In this document: positions 7,035-14,840 of the stretch, piece after piece
How positions within the stretch are numbered: position 1 is the stretch's first letter
Layout: each line of letters begins with the position of its first letter
NCBI GenBank assembly: GCA_964413825.1
Contig: CAYPTS010000043.1
Span: forward strand, 1-17,311
From: JAFGKM01 sp964413825
GTDB taxonomy: Bacteria > Ratteibacteria > UBA8468 > B48-G9 > JAFGKM01
Direction of reading: 5' to 3'
Length of the DNA: 17,311 bases
Position numbers and translations under genes: made by a program
Notes under the pieces: model-generated
Database searches by the model: none
Seen by the model: the letters and a program-made list of their open reading frames with translations, nothing else
What the model was told of the DNA's origin: nothing

Positions 7035-7578
7035 CCGAAAAGAACACCGGCTGGAAAAAGGACTGGTACAGGTTTACACCGGAGAAGGGAAGGGAAAAAC
7101 CACGGCCGCGGTAGGACTGGCGGCAAGAGCCGCCGGTACGGGGCTGAAGGTCGGTTTTTTCCAGTTTTTCAAAAAACCCTTATCAGGGGAACTTGCGGTA
7201 CTCAAAAACACGCAAAACGTGCATGTATACAACTTCGCACCGATGCATCCCGGCTTTCAGTATTTTTCTGCGGAAGACCTGAAAAGATACAAAGAGACCT
7301 TTCGAAAAGTCTGGGAAACCAAGGTGATGAGCATCATACAGAAAAACCGCTACGATGTCGTCATACTTGACGAAATCCTTATTGCGGTGCGCGACGGATT
7401 TCTCGGCGAGGAAAAAATACTGAAACTGATAGATATGAAGTTGCGAACTTCCGAACTTGTCCTCACCGGACGCAGTGTAACCGACAAGATTATCGACAGG
7501 GCCGACGTCATAACGGAGATGAAAAAAGTAAAGCATCCGTTCCCTGAAATAAAAGCCCGCAGGGGAATAGATTTTTAA
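6991..7578 (+). CDS. cobO: Cob(I)alamin/corrinoid adenosyltransferase, CobO/BtuR type
   Basis: Transfers adenosyl from ATP to cob(I)alamin or corrinoid, making the coenzyme B12 form. It has 195 residues, with VQVYTGEGKGKTT (26-38) containing the P-loop, VVILDEI (123-129) as the Walker-B-like acidic motif, LTGR (158-161), and ADVITEM...KHPF (171-184), all typical of CobO. The only conventional start is ATG 6991, with AGAAGG 5 nt upstream, which makes the gene overlap the oxidoreductase by 44 nt. Translation of the first 20 or so residues (Arg/Lys-rich) matches the basic N-terminal extension usual in CobO. No other cobalamin gene is in the window, so salvage rather than de novo synthesis cannot be decided here. 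Confidence 0.93.
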   Translation: MNPRKRENRLPAADSRKEHRLEKGLVQVYTGEGKGKTTAAVGLAARAAGTGLKVGFFQFFKKPLSGELAVLKNTQNVHVYNFAPMHPGFQYFSAEDLKRYKETFRKVWETKVMSIIQKNRYDVVILDEILIAVRDGFLGEEKILKLIDMKLRTSELVLTGRSVTDKIIDRADVITEMKKVKHPFPEIKARRGIDF

Positions 7579-7663
7579 TGCTTTTGCTCCCTCGATTTGA
7601 AAGAGAGTGAGACGTGAAAAGCAGAAGCATTTACATTTCACATCTGACATCTCACATTTCACG
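7578..7663. repeat. Intergenic hairpin plus four tandem heptamers (ACATYTS)
   Basis: Two structures fill the gap after cobO. First, an 11-bp inverted repeat ATGCTTTTGCT (7578-7588) pairs with AGCAGAAGCAT (7620-7630), with one wobble position and a 31-nt loop. Second, four contiguous 7-mers follow: ACATTTC (7633), ACATCTG (7640), ACATCTC (7647), ACATTTC (7654). These end in ACG. CGTGAAA (7613-7619) is also the inverse of TTTCACG (7657-7663). No T-run follows, so it is not an obvious intrinsic terminator. The gap has no convincing promoter. Confidence 0.7.
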
Positions 7664-7695
7664 CTTTTTGAGAGAGCGGGGGCAAGGAGGTTGAT

Positions 7696-8070
7696 ATGTA
7701 CTGCAGAAACTGCGGCAAAGCGATTGATGACAAGGCAGTGGTTTGCGTTGCCTGCGGAGTTCCTACGGCGAAAGAAAAAAAGTTCTGCCAGAACTGCGGG
7801 GCGCCCACAGACGAAAAAGCGGAAATATGCACTAAATGCGGGGTAAGGCTTGTTTCCGGCGAGGAGGGCAAAGACTGGCTGATTACGCTCCTTCTTTCGG
7901 TATTTGCGGGAGGCCTCGGCGTTGACAGGTTCTATACCGGGTACGTCGGACTCGGAATACTGAAACTTCTGACCGGCGGCGGATGCGGAATCTGGTGGCT
8001 GGTAGACGTACTTCTCATCGCCACTGGCAAATACAAAGACAGCGACGGAAACCCCCTGATACGCAAATAG
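7696..8070 (+). CDS. Double zinc-ribbon / TM2-domain membrane protein
   Basis: A 124-residue protein with two N-terminal zinc-ribbon units and a TM2 domain. The first ribbon uses C3/C6 and C17/C20; the second uses C31/C34 and C45/C48, each as CxxC pairs, so two zinc ions are expected. From residue 61 there are two hydrophobic helices (about 61-77 and 84-110). Between them is GGLGVDRFYTGYVGLGI, the TM2 family signature with its DRF-type turn. The start is fixed by AAGGAGG (7684-7690) 5 nt before the ATG. TM2 proteins with zinc ribbons are widespread in bacteria and have no settled function. The next gene starts 6 nt downstream and is also a small membrane protein, so the two are probably co-translated. 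Confidence 0.92.
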   Translation: MYCRNCGKAIDDKAVVCVACGVPTAKEKKFCQNCGAPTDEKAEICTKCGVRLVSGEEGKDWLITLLLSVFAGGLGVDRFYTGYVGLGILKLLTGGGCGIWWLVDVLLIATGKYKDSDGNPLIRK

Positions 8071-8076
8071 TCCGCC

Positions 8077-8370
8077 ATGAAAATGCGCCCGGCAGTGTGG
8101 AAAACGCTTGTCCCTTATGCGGCCGTTATCCTTGCCTTGTTTGCATTGCCGGTCTCAAAACTGGACTCTCTGCCCTCAATCTGCCTTTTTAAAAACATAC
8201 TCGGAGTACAATGCCCGGGATGCGGCATTACGAGAGCGTTTCTCTCCGTTTTACATTTCCGTTTCGCGGAAGCGCTCCATTATAACAGGCTTATAACAGC
8301 CGTATTTCCCCTGGCTGTCTTTCTTTTTTTCCGTTCACTTATAAAGAATCTGCGCAATTCGCTTATTTGA
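8077..8370 (+). CDS. DUF2752 family small membrane protein
   Basis: A 97-residue protein with two hydrophobic segments (about 11-27 and 72-88) flanking the DUF2752 signature. The signature is a Cys at 36 in the CLFKNILG stretch followed by CPGCGITRAF (46-55) and an A-L-H-Y-N motif (66-70). The family has unknown function; its Cys motif suggests metal binding or redox but that is not demonstrated. It starts 6 nt after the TM2 gene with no Shine-Dalgarno, suggesting coupling. Pairing of TM2 and DUF2752 genes is something I recall seeing in other genomes. Its stop codon overlaps the -35 box of the next promoter. Confidence 0.85.
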   Translation: MKMRPAVWKTLVPYAAVILALFALPVSKLDSLPSICLFKNILGVQCPGCGITRAFLSVLHFRFAEALHYNRLITAVFPLAVFLFFRSLIKNLRNSLI

Positions 8371-8395
8371 CTGTATTCCCTCTCTACATTAAAAT
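8367..8395 (+). promoter_or_regulatory. Sigma-70-type promoter for the aminopeptidase-sugar kinase operon
   Basis: TTGACT (8367-8372) and TAAAAT (8390-8395) are spaced by 17 bp. Predicted transcription starts near 8402, giving a leader of about 25 nt that includes the AGGGAGG ribosome-binding site at 8412-8418 before ATG 8427. The -35 box contains the TGA stop of the upstream DUF2752 gene. Confidence 0.65.
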
Positions 8396-8426
8396 AAGGA
8401 CGTTACATTACAGGGAGGCATACGAT

Positions 8427-9791
8427 ATGGAAAGAAAAACAGGATGGGAGTTGTGGGACGCGAAAACAAAAAATCTGGCAATGGAATTCTGCGAAGGATA
8501 CAAAGACTTTCTTTCCGAAAACAAGACTGAACGCAGATTCGTAAAAGCAGGCATCGGCAAAGCCGTTAAGAAAGGATTCAAACCTCTCGGCAGTTTCAAG
8601 AAACTCTCGGCCGGAGACAGGTTTTACACCGTCAACAAGGAAAAGCTCCTGATTCTCGGAACAGTGGGAAAAAGGCCGGCTGGCGAAGGATGCAGGTTCA
8701 TTGTCGCACACGTAGACTCTCCGCGCCTCGACCTGAAAGCCAATCCCCTTTACGAAGATGAAAACGTGTGCATGCTGAAAACATGCTATTACGGCGGGAT
8801 AAAGAAATACCAGTGGCTCACGATACCGCTTGCAATGTACGGGACAGTGGTTTTCAAAGACGGACGGAAAAAGGAGATTGCACTGGGAGAAAAGGAAAGC
8901 GACCCCGTATTTAACATAACCGACCTTTTGCCGCATCTGGGCAAGGACCAGGCGAAAAAAACCATCGAAGACGGATTTCCCGGCGAAAACCTCAATATCA
9001 TAGTTGGAAGCATGCCGGACTCCAAGCAGAAAAAGGAAAAAACCAAAAGTGCCGTCCTGAAAATCCTGAAGGATGCCTACGGCATCTCGGAAGACGATTT
9101 CATCAGCAGTGAATTCCAGTTTGTCCCCGCGGGCAGACTCCGGGATTCCGGTTTTGACAGAAGCATGATACTGGGCTACGGACAGGACGACAGGGTATGC
9201 GCATATACGAGCATGGAGTCGTTGATTGCAACCGAACGCCCCGAAAAAAGCACCTTTTGCGTCATGGTCGACCAGGAAGAAATCGGGAGCAGCGGCGCAA
9301 CCTCTGCGCAATCCGAATTCTTCCGGTTCACGCTTGAAGAAGTGCTGGAAAAATCCGGACTGCACCAAAAAGAGTTTAAAACCGCCATACAGAATTCTAA
9401 GGCGCTTTCCGCAGACGTGGATACCATATTCGACCCCAACTACAAAGAGGTTGCCGACCCGAGGAATACAGCGCGGCTCGGATGCGGGGTGGTCATAACA
9501 AAAACAACCGGAGGCAGAGGCAAGGGACACAGCATAGAGCCCACCGCCGAGTACGTCGCCTTCATAAGAAACATTTTTGATAAAAACGGCGTCCTGTGGC
9601 AGCCCGGCGAGATAGGAAAGATAGAGCAGGGCGGCGGCGGCACAATCGCCACCTACATAGCGCGGTACAACATCGACACGCTCGACTGCGGAACAGGAGT
9701 GCTGTCAATGCACGCGCCTTACGAGTTGACCAGCAAAGCGGACGTCTACTCAACGCATCTCGCATACCGCGCGTTCTACGCGGAAAAATAA
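8427..9791 (+). CDS. apeA: M18-family metallo-aminopeptidase (aminopeptidase 1)
   Basis: A cytoplasmic zinc aminopeptidase that removes N-terminal residues from peptides. The chosen start gives 454 residues, close to the Borrelia/Clostridium M18 aminopeptidase 1, which it resembles along its length. Metal and active-site motifs are seen at AHVDSPRLD (H95, D97), GYGQDDR (D254), DQEEIGSSG (E284, E285), SADVD (D330) and MHAPYE (H429). YYGGIKKYQWL (121-131) and GGGGT (402-406) are also typical. ATG 8427 was preferred over an in-frame start at 8367, because 8367 lies inside the promoter and AGGGAGG sits 8 nt before 8427. The stop directly abuts the ATG of the next gene, so the two are translationally coupled. 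Nothing in the sequence explains why a peptidase is paired with a sugar-activating enzyme. Confidence 0.94.
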   Translation: MERKTGWELWDAKTKNLAMEFCEGYKDFLSENKTERRFVKAGIGKAVKKGFKPLGSFKKLSAGDRFYTVNKEKLLILGTVGKRPAGEGCRFIVAHVDSPRLDLKANPLYEDENVCMLKTCYYGGIKKYQWLTIPLAMYGTVVFKDGRKKEIALGEKESDPVFNITDLLPHLGKDQAKKTIEDGFPGENLNIIVGSMPDSKQKKEKTKSAVLKILKDAYGISEDDFISSEFQFVPAGRLRDSGFDRSMILGYGQDDRVCAYTSMESLIATERPEKSTFCVMVDQEEIGSSGATSAQSEFFRFTLEEVLEKSGLHQKEFKTAIQNSKALSADVDTIFDPNYKEVADPRNTARLGCGVVITKTTGGRGKGHSIEPTAEYVAFIRNIFDKNGVLWQPGEIGKIEQGGGGTIATYIARYNIDTLDCGTGVLSMHAPYELTSKADVYSTHLAYRAFYAEK

Positions 9792-12221
9792 ATGAGCCGG
9801 AATATCGCATCTGTGATAATGGCGGGCGGCAAAGGCACGAGGATGCGCTGTTCCTCGGTGCACAAGGTCTGCTTCCCCCTGGGCGGGAAACCGGTGATAA
9901 ACCGCACAATCGAAGTTTTTGACCGGTGCGGAATAAGAAAGCACTTCATAGTCGTAAGACACCTTGCCGAACAGGTTATGCAGACGGTTTCATCCGCACC
10001 CGGCGTACACTATTTCTGCTACCAGCTCGAGCCCCGGGGCACAGGCAATGCGGCAAAAACCGCCGCCGCGCTCATGGAAACCATCCCTTCGGTCGAAGAC
10101 ATCCTGGTTATAGCCGGAGACAAGGTCATAGAAGAGGACGCCCTGAAAAAACTCATTGAAAAATTCTACGGGACAGACAGCGACCTGGCGCTTATCGCCG
10201 GCAGGGTTGAAGACTTCCCGAATTCCGGGCGCATAATACAAACCAGGCAGGGCGGGGTGGAAGGGATAGTCGAAGTGCCTGACATAAAAAAATCCTCCTC
10301 CGACGGCAACTTCCGCATAATCCTCAACGGCAGGCAAATCACCCCCGAAATCCTTTCGGAGGTAAAACACGTAAACCTGTCGGTTTACCTTTTCAAAAAA
10401 GAGGCCTTCTTTTCTTCGATAAAAAACCTCAAGGACGACAACGCACAGAAAGAAGAATACCTGACCGACGCCATAGGCATCCTTGCAAACGCCGGTGCGA
10501 AAATAACCGTCATGCCGGTTGAAAACCCCTGCCAGGTCATGGCTTTCAATACTCCGGAAGAAATGATGGAAATTGAACGCCATTTCTCGCAAAAAAACAC
10601 CTTATTCGTAAAGGAAAATGTTTCTGCCGTACGTACTCCCCTTGACTGGTTGAGGCATCTGGAAACCGCATCGCCCAGGTCGCTGGAATATTTTCACGGC
10701 ATATACGGCATCAACTATCCCTACGTTGAAAAAAAACGGTCAATGCTGGTTTCCGCCCTCAAGGAATACATGGTTCAGTTCGGAAACGGCCCTGTCGTCA
10801 TAACGAGAGCGCCCGGCAGAATAAACCTCATGGGCAGACACATTGACCACCAGAACGGCGATGTCAACATGACGGCTCTCGACAAGGACATTTACTGTAT
10901 TGCAGGGCAGAGAAACGACCGGCTGGTAGCCGCCCACAGCATGGAGCCGGGAAAATTCCCCAACAGACGCTTTTCGATTGACGAACTCGGGGCGGATTCA
11001 AAAAGCGACTGGCATGCTTTTATCAACAGCGCCGGCGTGAAAAACTCCGCAACTGCCGCAAAAGGAGACTGGGGGCAGTACGTCAAGGCGGCAATGGCAA
11101 GATTCGAGCATTTTTCAGGCGGAAAAACTATCGGGGGCATGAACATCATGACATCCAGCGACCTGCCCGCGGGAGGCGGTATCAGTTCCTCTTCGGCGCT
11201 GTTTGTATCTATTGCGGAGTCGGTGGTCGCGCTGAACAATCTAAAAATTACGCCTGAACGTTTCGTCGAACTCTGCGGAGAAGGGGAACAATACGTCGGC
11301 ACAAGAGGCGGCAGCGGAGACCATGCGGCAATCAAGTACTCCCGGTTAGGCGCCGTCACGCAAATATCCTTTTCTCCGCTTGCAAAGGGAAAAACCGCCG
11401 CACTTCCGGAAGACTGCGTTATCGCGGTATGCAACTCCCGGCAGCAGGCAAATAAAACGCGCGGGGCGAAAAACATCTATAACCAGCGCGTCGCATGCTA
11501 TCATGCCGGAATGGAACTGTTAAGACGGCGCTTCCCCGGAGAAATGAAAAAAATCAAGCATCTCCGCGACCTCGTGTACGGGGAGACGGCTCTGTCCGGA
11601 AAAAAGATTTTTACGATGCTTCGGGATTTGCCGGCTAAGGTTCATCTGCGGGAAGTTCTTGAAAAACAAACGCCGGAAAGCCTGAAAATACGCCTTGAAG
11701 AGATACCTGAATCCCTTGCGGTTCTGCCGGTAAGGGAGGTTTTCATTTACGGACTTGCGGAATGCATGAGAAGCCGGCTTTGTTCGGACGTCCTGCGGGA
11801 AAAAGGAATAAAGGAATTCGGCAGATGGATGAACGTATCCCATGACGGCGACAGGGTCGTCCGGTGGAATGGAGATGCGCATGAGCCTTTCTGTCCGGAT
11901 TATTCCGACTCCGCACTTAAAAAACTTGAAAAGAAAGCGGAAAACACAGAAAAAAACATTCTCCTCCTTCAGCCGGGTTCCTACAGGTGCAGTATTCCCG
12001 AAATAGACAGGATGGTGGACATATCCCTTTCCGTGGAAGGAGTATACGGAGCGCAGATTTCCGGAGCGGGCCTGGGCGGCTGTATAATTGCCGCGGTAAA
12101 CGAAAACGCATACGAAACGCTCGAAGAACAACTGCAGGTCCGCTACTACGAACCGCTCAATCTGGAACCCGAGGTATTCATCACCTACCCGTGCGAAGGA
12201 AGCGGCCCCGTCCTCTTCTGA
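9792..12221 (+). CDS. Bifunctional sugar-nucleotidyltransferase / galactokinase-like GHMP sugar kinase fusion
   Basis: An 809-residue fusion. Residues 1-265 form a GlmU-like nucleotidyltransferase: MAGGKGTRM (10-18) with the catalytic Arg/Lys loop, QLEPRGTGNAAK (78-89), AGDK (108-111), KEEYLTD (220-226) and MAFNTPEE (250-257). Residues 320-809 form a galactokinase-type GHMP kinase: RAPGRINLMGRHIDHQNG (339-356), the GHMP loop SSDLPAGGGISSSSA (455-469), catalytic-Asp block GGSGDHAA (506-513), MNVSHDGD (680-687) and SGAGLGGC (757-764). A free sugar would be phosphorylated at C1 by the kinase and nucleotidylated by the N-terminal domain, as in the L-fucokinase/GDP-fucose pyrophosphorylase FKP. 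The substrate is unknown. Galactokinase GEH reads GRH here, so plain galactose is doubtful. The start abuts the aminopeptidase stop. It lies next to an exopolysaccharide export locus. Confidence 0.85.
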   Translation: MSRNIASVIMAGGKGTRMRCSSVHKVCFPLGGKPVINRTIEVFDRCGIRKHFIVVRHLAEQVMQTVSSAPGVHYFCYQLEPRGTGNAAKTAAALMETIPSVEDILVIAGDKVIEEDALKKLIEKFYGTDSDLALIAGRVEDFPNSGRIIQTRQGGVEGIVEVPDIKKSSSDGNFRIILNGRQITPEILSEVKHVNLSVYLFKKEAFFSSIKNLKDDNAQKEEYLTDAIGILANAGAKITVMPVENPCQVMAFNTPEEMMEIERHFSQKNTLFVKENVSAVRTPLDWLRHLETASPRSLEYFHGIYGINYPYVEKKRSMLVSALKEYMVQFGNGPVVITRAPGRINLMGRHIDHQNGDVNMTALDKDIYCIAGQRNDRLVAAHSMEPGKFPNRRFSIDELGADSKSDWHAFINSAGVKNSATAAKGDWGQYVKAAMARFEHFSGGKTIGGMNIMTSSDLPAGGGISSSSALFVSIAESVVALNNLKITPERFVELCGEGEQYVGTRGGSGDHAAIKYSRLGAVTQISFSPLAKGKTAALPEDCVIAVCNSRQQANKTRGAKNIYNQRVACYHAGMELLRRRFPGEMKKIKHLRDLVYGETALSGKKIFTMLRDLPAKVHLREVLEKQTPESLKIRLEEIPESLAVLPVREVFIYGLAECMRSRLCSDVLREKGIKEFGRWMNVSHDGDRVVRWNGDAHEPFCPDYSDSALKKLEKKAENTEKNILLLQPGSYRCSIPEIDRMVDISLSVEGVYGAQISGAGLGGCIIAAVNENAYETLEEQLQVRYYEPLNLEPEVFITYPCEGSGPVLF

Positions 12222-12233
12222 CCAGACCGAAAC

Positions 12234-12262
12234 TTGACAAAAAATTAAACTGTCGGTACAAT
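12234..12262 (+). promoter_or_regulatory. Near-consensus sigma-70 promoter of the polysaccharide export locus
   Basis: A perfect -35 TTGACA (12234-12239) and -10 TACAAT (12257-12262, one mismatch) have a 17-bp spacer. Transcription should begin near 12269. The AT-rich leader of about 43 nt ends in AAGGAGG (12299-12305), 6 nt before ATG 12312. It is the strongest promoter in the window. I see no operator-like palindrome next to it. Confidence 0.8.
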
Positions 12263-12311
12263 TTATTCATAGAAATAAAATATGAACTTCTAACTACCAA
12301 GGAGGCATCAA

Positions 12312-12740
12312 ATGAAAAAGATTCTGTGCAGTTTCATCATAGTTTCTTTCCTCGCTGTAACCACGCCCGCAACGCTTCAGGCAAAAGGAGAGAACACCGT
12401 TAAGTTCGGGATGAAATCCTACGAGATAACGCAGGAACAGTTGAACAAGGTCAAGGCGCAGGAAGGTGTCTTTTTTTACAAAAAACTGCCCGAAATAGTA
12501 CCGTCTCCCCTTGTCGCTGTTGAACTTCCGGAAGACCTCGGCGGAGGATACCTTATAGGCACAAAGGAAAAACTGGCAAAGGCATTCAACGCGGCCGGCA
12601 TCACAGTCGGGCTTACCGGCTCCGCTCTTTCCGAAAAGGCCATAATTGTAGGCGGAGTCCTGCTGATAACTCTTGCCGGAGTAATAATAGCGGCAACGTC
12701 CGGAGGCAGTTCGACAACGTCTACACATTCAGGTCTGTAA
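12312..12740 (+). CDS. Small secreted protein with GfcA/YjbE-like architecture
   Basis: A 142-residue protein with a clear signal peptide (MKKILCSFIIVSFLAV..., probable cleavage after LQA at 22-24). A soluble middle of about 75 residues follows, then a hydrophobic Ala/Ile/Val/Gly segment (about 108-128) and a short Gly/Ser/Thr tail (GGSSTTSTHSGL). I recognise no domain in the middle part. E. coli GfcA (YmcD) and YjbE, the first small proteins of the gfc capsule and yjb exopolysaccharide operons, have the same layout: signal peptide, apolar stretch, then a Gly/Asn/Thr-rich tail. This resemblance is architectural, from memory, and is strengthened by the YjbH-family gene that follows. It has the best ribosome-binding site and promoter in the locus. 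Function is unproven. Confidence 0.8.
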   Translation: MKKILCSFIIVSFLAVTTPATLQAKGENTVKFGMKSYEITQEQLNKVKAQEGVFFYKKLPEIVPSPLVAVELPEDLGGGYLIGTKEKLAKAFNAAGITVGLTGSALSEKAIIVGGVLLITLAGVIIAATSGGSSTTSTHSGL

Positions 12741-12766
12741 AGAAATTTGCAAGCCCTCCCAAATAA

Positions 12767-14800
12767 ATGGTGCGTCTGAAATTTTTTGTTCCCGCAGTTT
12801 TTCTATTGCTGTCTTCCGTCTGTCTTTATGCAGGTCCCAGTTACTGGGGCGGCACCGGACTGTTGAGGACGCCCAGCGCACGACTCATAGAAGACGGCGG
12901 CATGCGCATCACCTTTTCCGAAAGTTATCCCTACAGAACCTACTCGACGTCCTTCGGCTTTTTCCCGTTCCTTGAGCTGAACGGGCGCCTGACGGAAATA
13001 CGCGACGAAAAACTGACCGGTACGGTATGGAAAGACTACGGGTACAATAAGGACAAGTCGGCGGACTTCAAGGTGCTCCTTTTCAGGGAAACCGATTTCC
13101 TTCCCGCGGTTGCCCTCGGAGTGCAGGACTTTCACGGAACCCAGTTGTTCTTCACCGAGTACGCCGCGGTAAGCAAAAAAATAGGCAGTCTTGACTTTAC
13201 CGTCGGCTACGGCGGAAACCTCTTCGGGAATGTATTCAGGGAAGAAGAAGCGAAAACAAACGAGCTGGACGGAATCTTCGGCGGGGTAGAGTGGGAAATA
13301 CGCAAAAACCTTTCCATACTTCTGGAATACGACCCCACTGAAAAGCTGGCATCCGGAAAAGAAGGCGTTTCCTCGAATTTCAACTGCGGCTTCCGCTGGC
13401 AGCCATGGCAGTGGCTCTCCTGCGGGTATTCATGGCAGAGGGGCGAAGAACACAGTTTTCTCATCGCAGTGACGTACCCCTTTGGCAAAATCCTTGCGCC
13501 GCAAAAGCCAGACGAACCTTTTTACGGACCGGTGAACTGGTCGCCCTTGAGGGAAACGCTTGCCGAAACACCGCTTTCCGTGCGCGTTGAAAAAATCAGC
13601 GGCTATCTCTCCGAAGAAGGATTCAGAGATGCGCAGGTTGCTATATCCGACGACATGAAAACCCTGTACATCTCTTTTGAAAACCGACAGTATCTGTCTC
13701 ATAACAAGGCGGCAGGCAGGGCGCTGCGGGTTGCCGCGGCACAGTCGCCTTCCGACATCGAAAACATCTGCGTGACGCTGAAGCAGAAGGGCATACCCAT
13801 GGCGGAGATTACAGTGCCGCGGGCAGACTACATCAACTACCTCAACGGGGAGATAACCGGCGAAGAGATGCAGTCAAAAACAAAAACAAGCACCCGGATA
13901 TCGGACAAATCCGTGTGGTGGAACGAGAAACATGAAACCTTTCGGGAAAGGCATCCCTCATTCACCTTCGCCTTCGAGCCGCTAAAACTGGATACGTTTT
14001 TAAACGACCCGTCCGGATTCTTCCGTTTCAGGGCAGGTCCGGCGGTATCACTGAAACAGGATTTATCCCCGGGGCTAAGCATAGAAACCTATGTAAAGTT
14101 TCCCCTTTACAGCAATGTAAAAACCAACCAGCCGCCCATCTCGGATTCGCCTGTCAGAAGCGACATTCACGAATATTTGTCCGATACCGGAGTCTCTGTA
14201 GAAACGCTCTTTGCAAACCGGTTTCTCAAACTCGGGGCAGACAGATACCTGAAACTCGGCGGCGGTTACCTGGAACTGCAGTATGCGGGAGTTACCGCCG
14301 AATACCTGCGGACGTTCAAACAGGGAAGATTCGCGCTCGGCAGAGAGATAACGTGGGCAAAAAAGCGCGACCCTGACTCTGTTTTTGGACTGCGGAACGA
14401 TTCCCCTGCATTCACGTATTTCTACAACCTTTACGCCTACGTCCCGGAACTCGATACAACCTTCAGCGTGAAAGCGGGGAAATTCCTCGGGGGAGACAAA
14501 GGGGTGCGCCTGCAGGCAACCAGAGACGTCGGAGGCGGCAAGGTATTCCTGTGGTACGCGAAAACAGATACAAGCGGCTTTACCGGAGAAAACAGAAACT
14601 ACTCCGACAAGGGCGTGGGATTTGCCATCCCTGTGCGGGTGTTTGAAAACACCGACCGCGCGGGGCATTACACAACATTCTTATCCCCATGGTCGCGGGA
14701 TACGGGACAGCCGGTAAACCAGCCGTACGGTTTATTTGATTTCGTGAGAGAATTCACTCCCGCATACATCTTCCGGCACTGGAAAGAATTCAAAGAATAG
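12767..14800 (+). CDS. yjbH: YjbH/GfcD-family outer-membrane exopolysaccharide protein
   Basis: A 677-residue protein with a signal peptide (1-22, FFVPAVFLLLSSVCLYA then G). GLLRTPSARLIEDGGMRITFS (31-51) is the typical opening of the YjbH family. A first beta-rich half runs to about 240 (LDFTVGYGGN, WQPWQWLSCGYSWQ) and a periplasmic-type module follows at about 268-350 (SVRVEKISGYLSEEGF, with Y309 in ENRQYL). The C-terminal beta-rich half ends near IFRHWKEF. E. coli YjbH and GfcD are of similar size and are modelled as outer-membrane double barrels acting in polysaccharide secretion. Neighbours fit: a GfcA/YjbE-like protein upstream and a Wza-like exporter downstream. The ATG has no evident Shine-Dalgarno and lies 26 nt after the upstream stop, so translation may depend on coupling. 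Confidence 0.9.
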   Translation: MVRLKFFVPAVFLLLSSVCLYAGPSYWGGTGLLRTPSARLIEDGGMRITFSESYPYRTYSTSFGFFPFLELNGRLTEIRDEKLTGTVWKDYGYNKDKSADFKVLLFRETDFLPAVALGVQDFHGTQLFFTEYAAVSKKIGSLDFTVGYGGNLFGNVFREEEAKTNELDGIFGGVEWEIRKNLSILLEYDPTEKLASGKEGVSSNFNCGFRWQPWQWLSCGYSWQRGEEHSFLIAVTYPFGKILAPQKPDEPFYGPVNWSPLRETLAETPLSVRVEKISGYLSEEGFRDAQVAISDDMKTLYISFENRQYLSHNKAAGRALRVAAAQSPSDIENICVTLKQKGIPMAEITVPRADYINYLNGEITGEEMQSKTKTSTRISDKSVWWNEKHETFRERHPSFTFAFEPLKLDTFLNDPSGFFRFRAGPAVSLKQDLSPGLSIETYVKFPLYSNVKTNQPPISDSPVRSDIHEYLSDTGVSVETLFANRFLKLGADRYLKLGGGYLELQYAGVTAEYLRTFKQGRFALGREITWAKKRDPDSVFGLRNDSPAFTYFYNLYAYVPELDTTFSVKAGKFLGGDKGVRLQATRDVGGGKVFLWYAKTDTSGFTGENRNYSDKGVGFAIPVRVFENTDRAGHYTTFLSPWSRDTGQPVNQPYGLFDFVREFTPAYIFRHWKEFKE

Positions 14801-14840
14801 TTTACAATATTATAGTAAAATATACCTTATGGGAGACAAA
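14801..14840 (+). promoter_or_regulatory. AT-rich gap with start-deciding ribosome-binding site for the export gene; possible weak promoter
   Basis: GGGAG (14831-14835) is placed 5 nt before ATG 14841. It therefore cannot serve the in-frame ATG at 14829, and 14841 is the better start. The preceding stretch is strongly AT-rich, with TATAGT (14811-14816) and TAAAAT (14816-14821) as possible -10 boxes, but no -35 at 17 bp is convincing. A secondary promoter is possible, and read-through from 12234 is at least as likely. Confidence 0.45.

Noticed and set aside
8403..9530. A 375-codon minus-strand frame opposite the aminopeptidase
   Set aside because: Shadow of a gene with complete M18 motifs; no domain or start signal.
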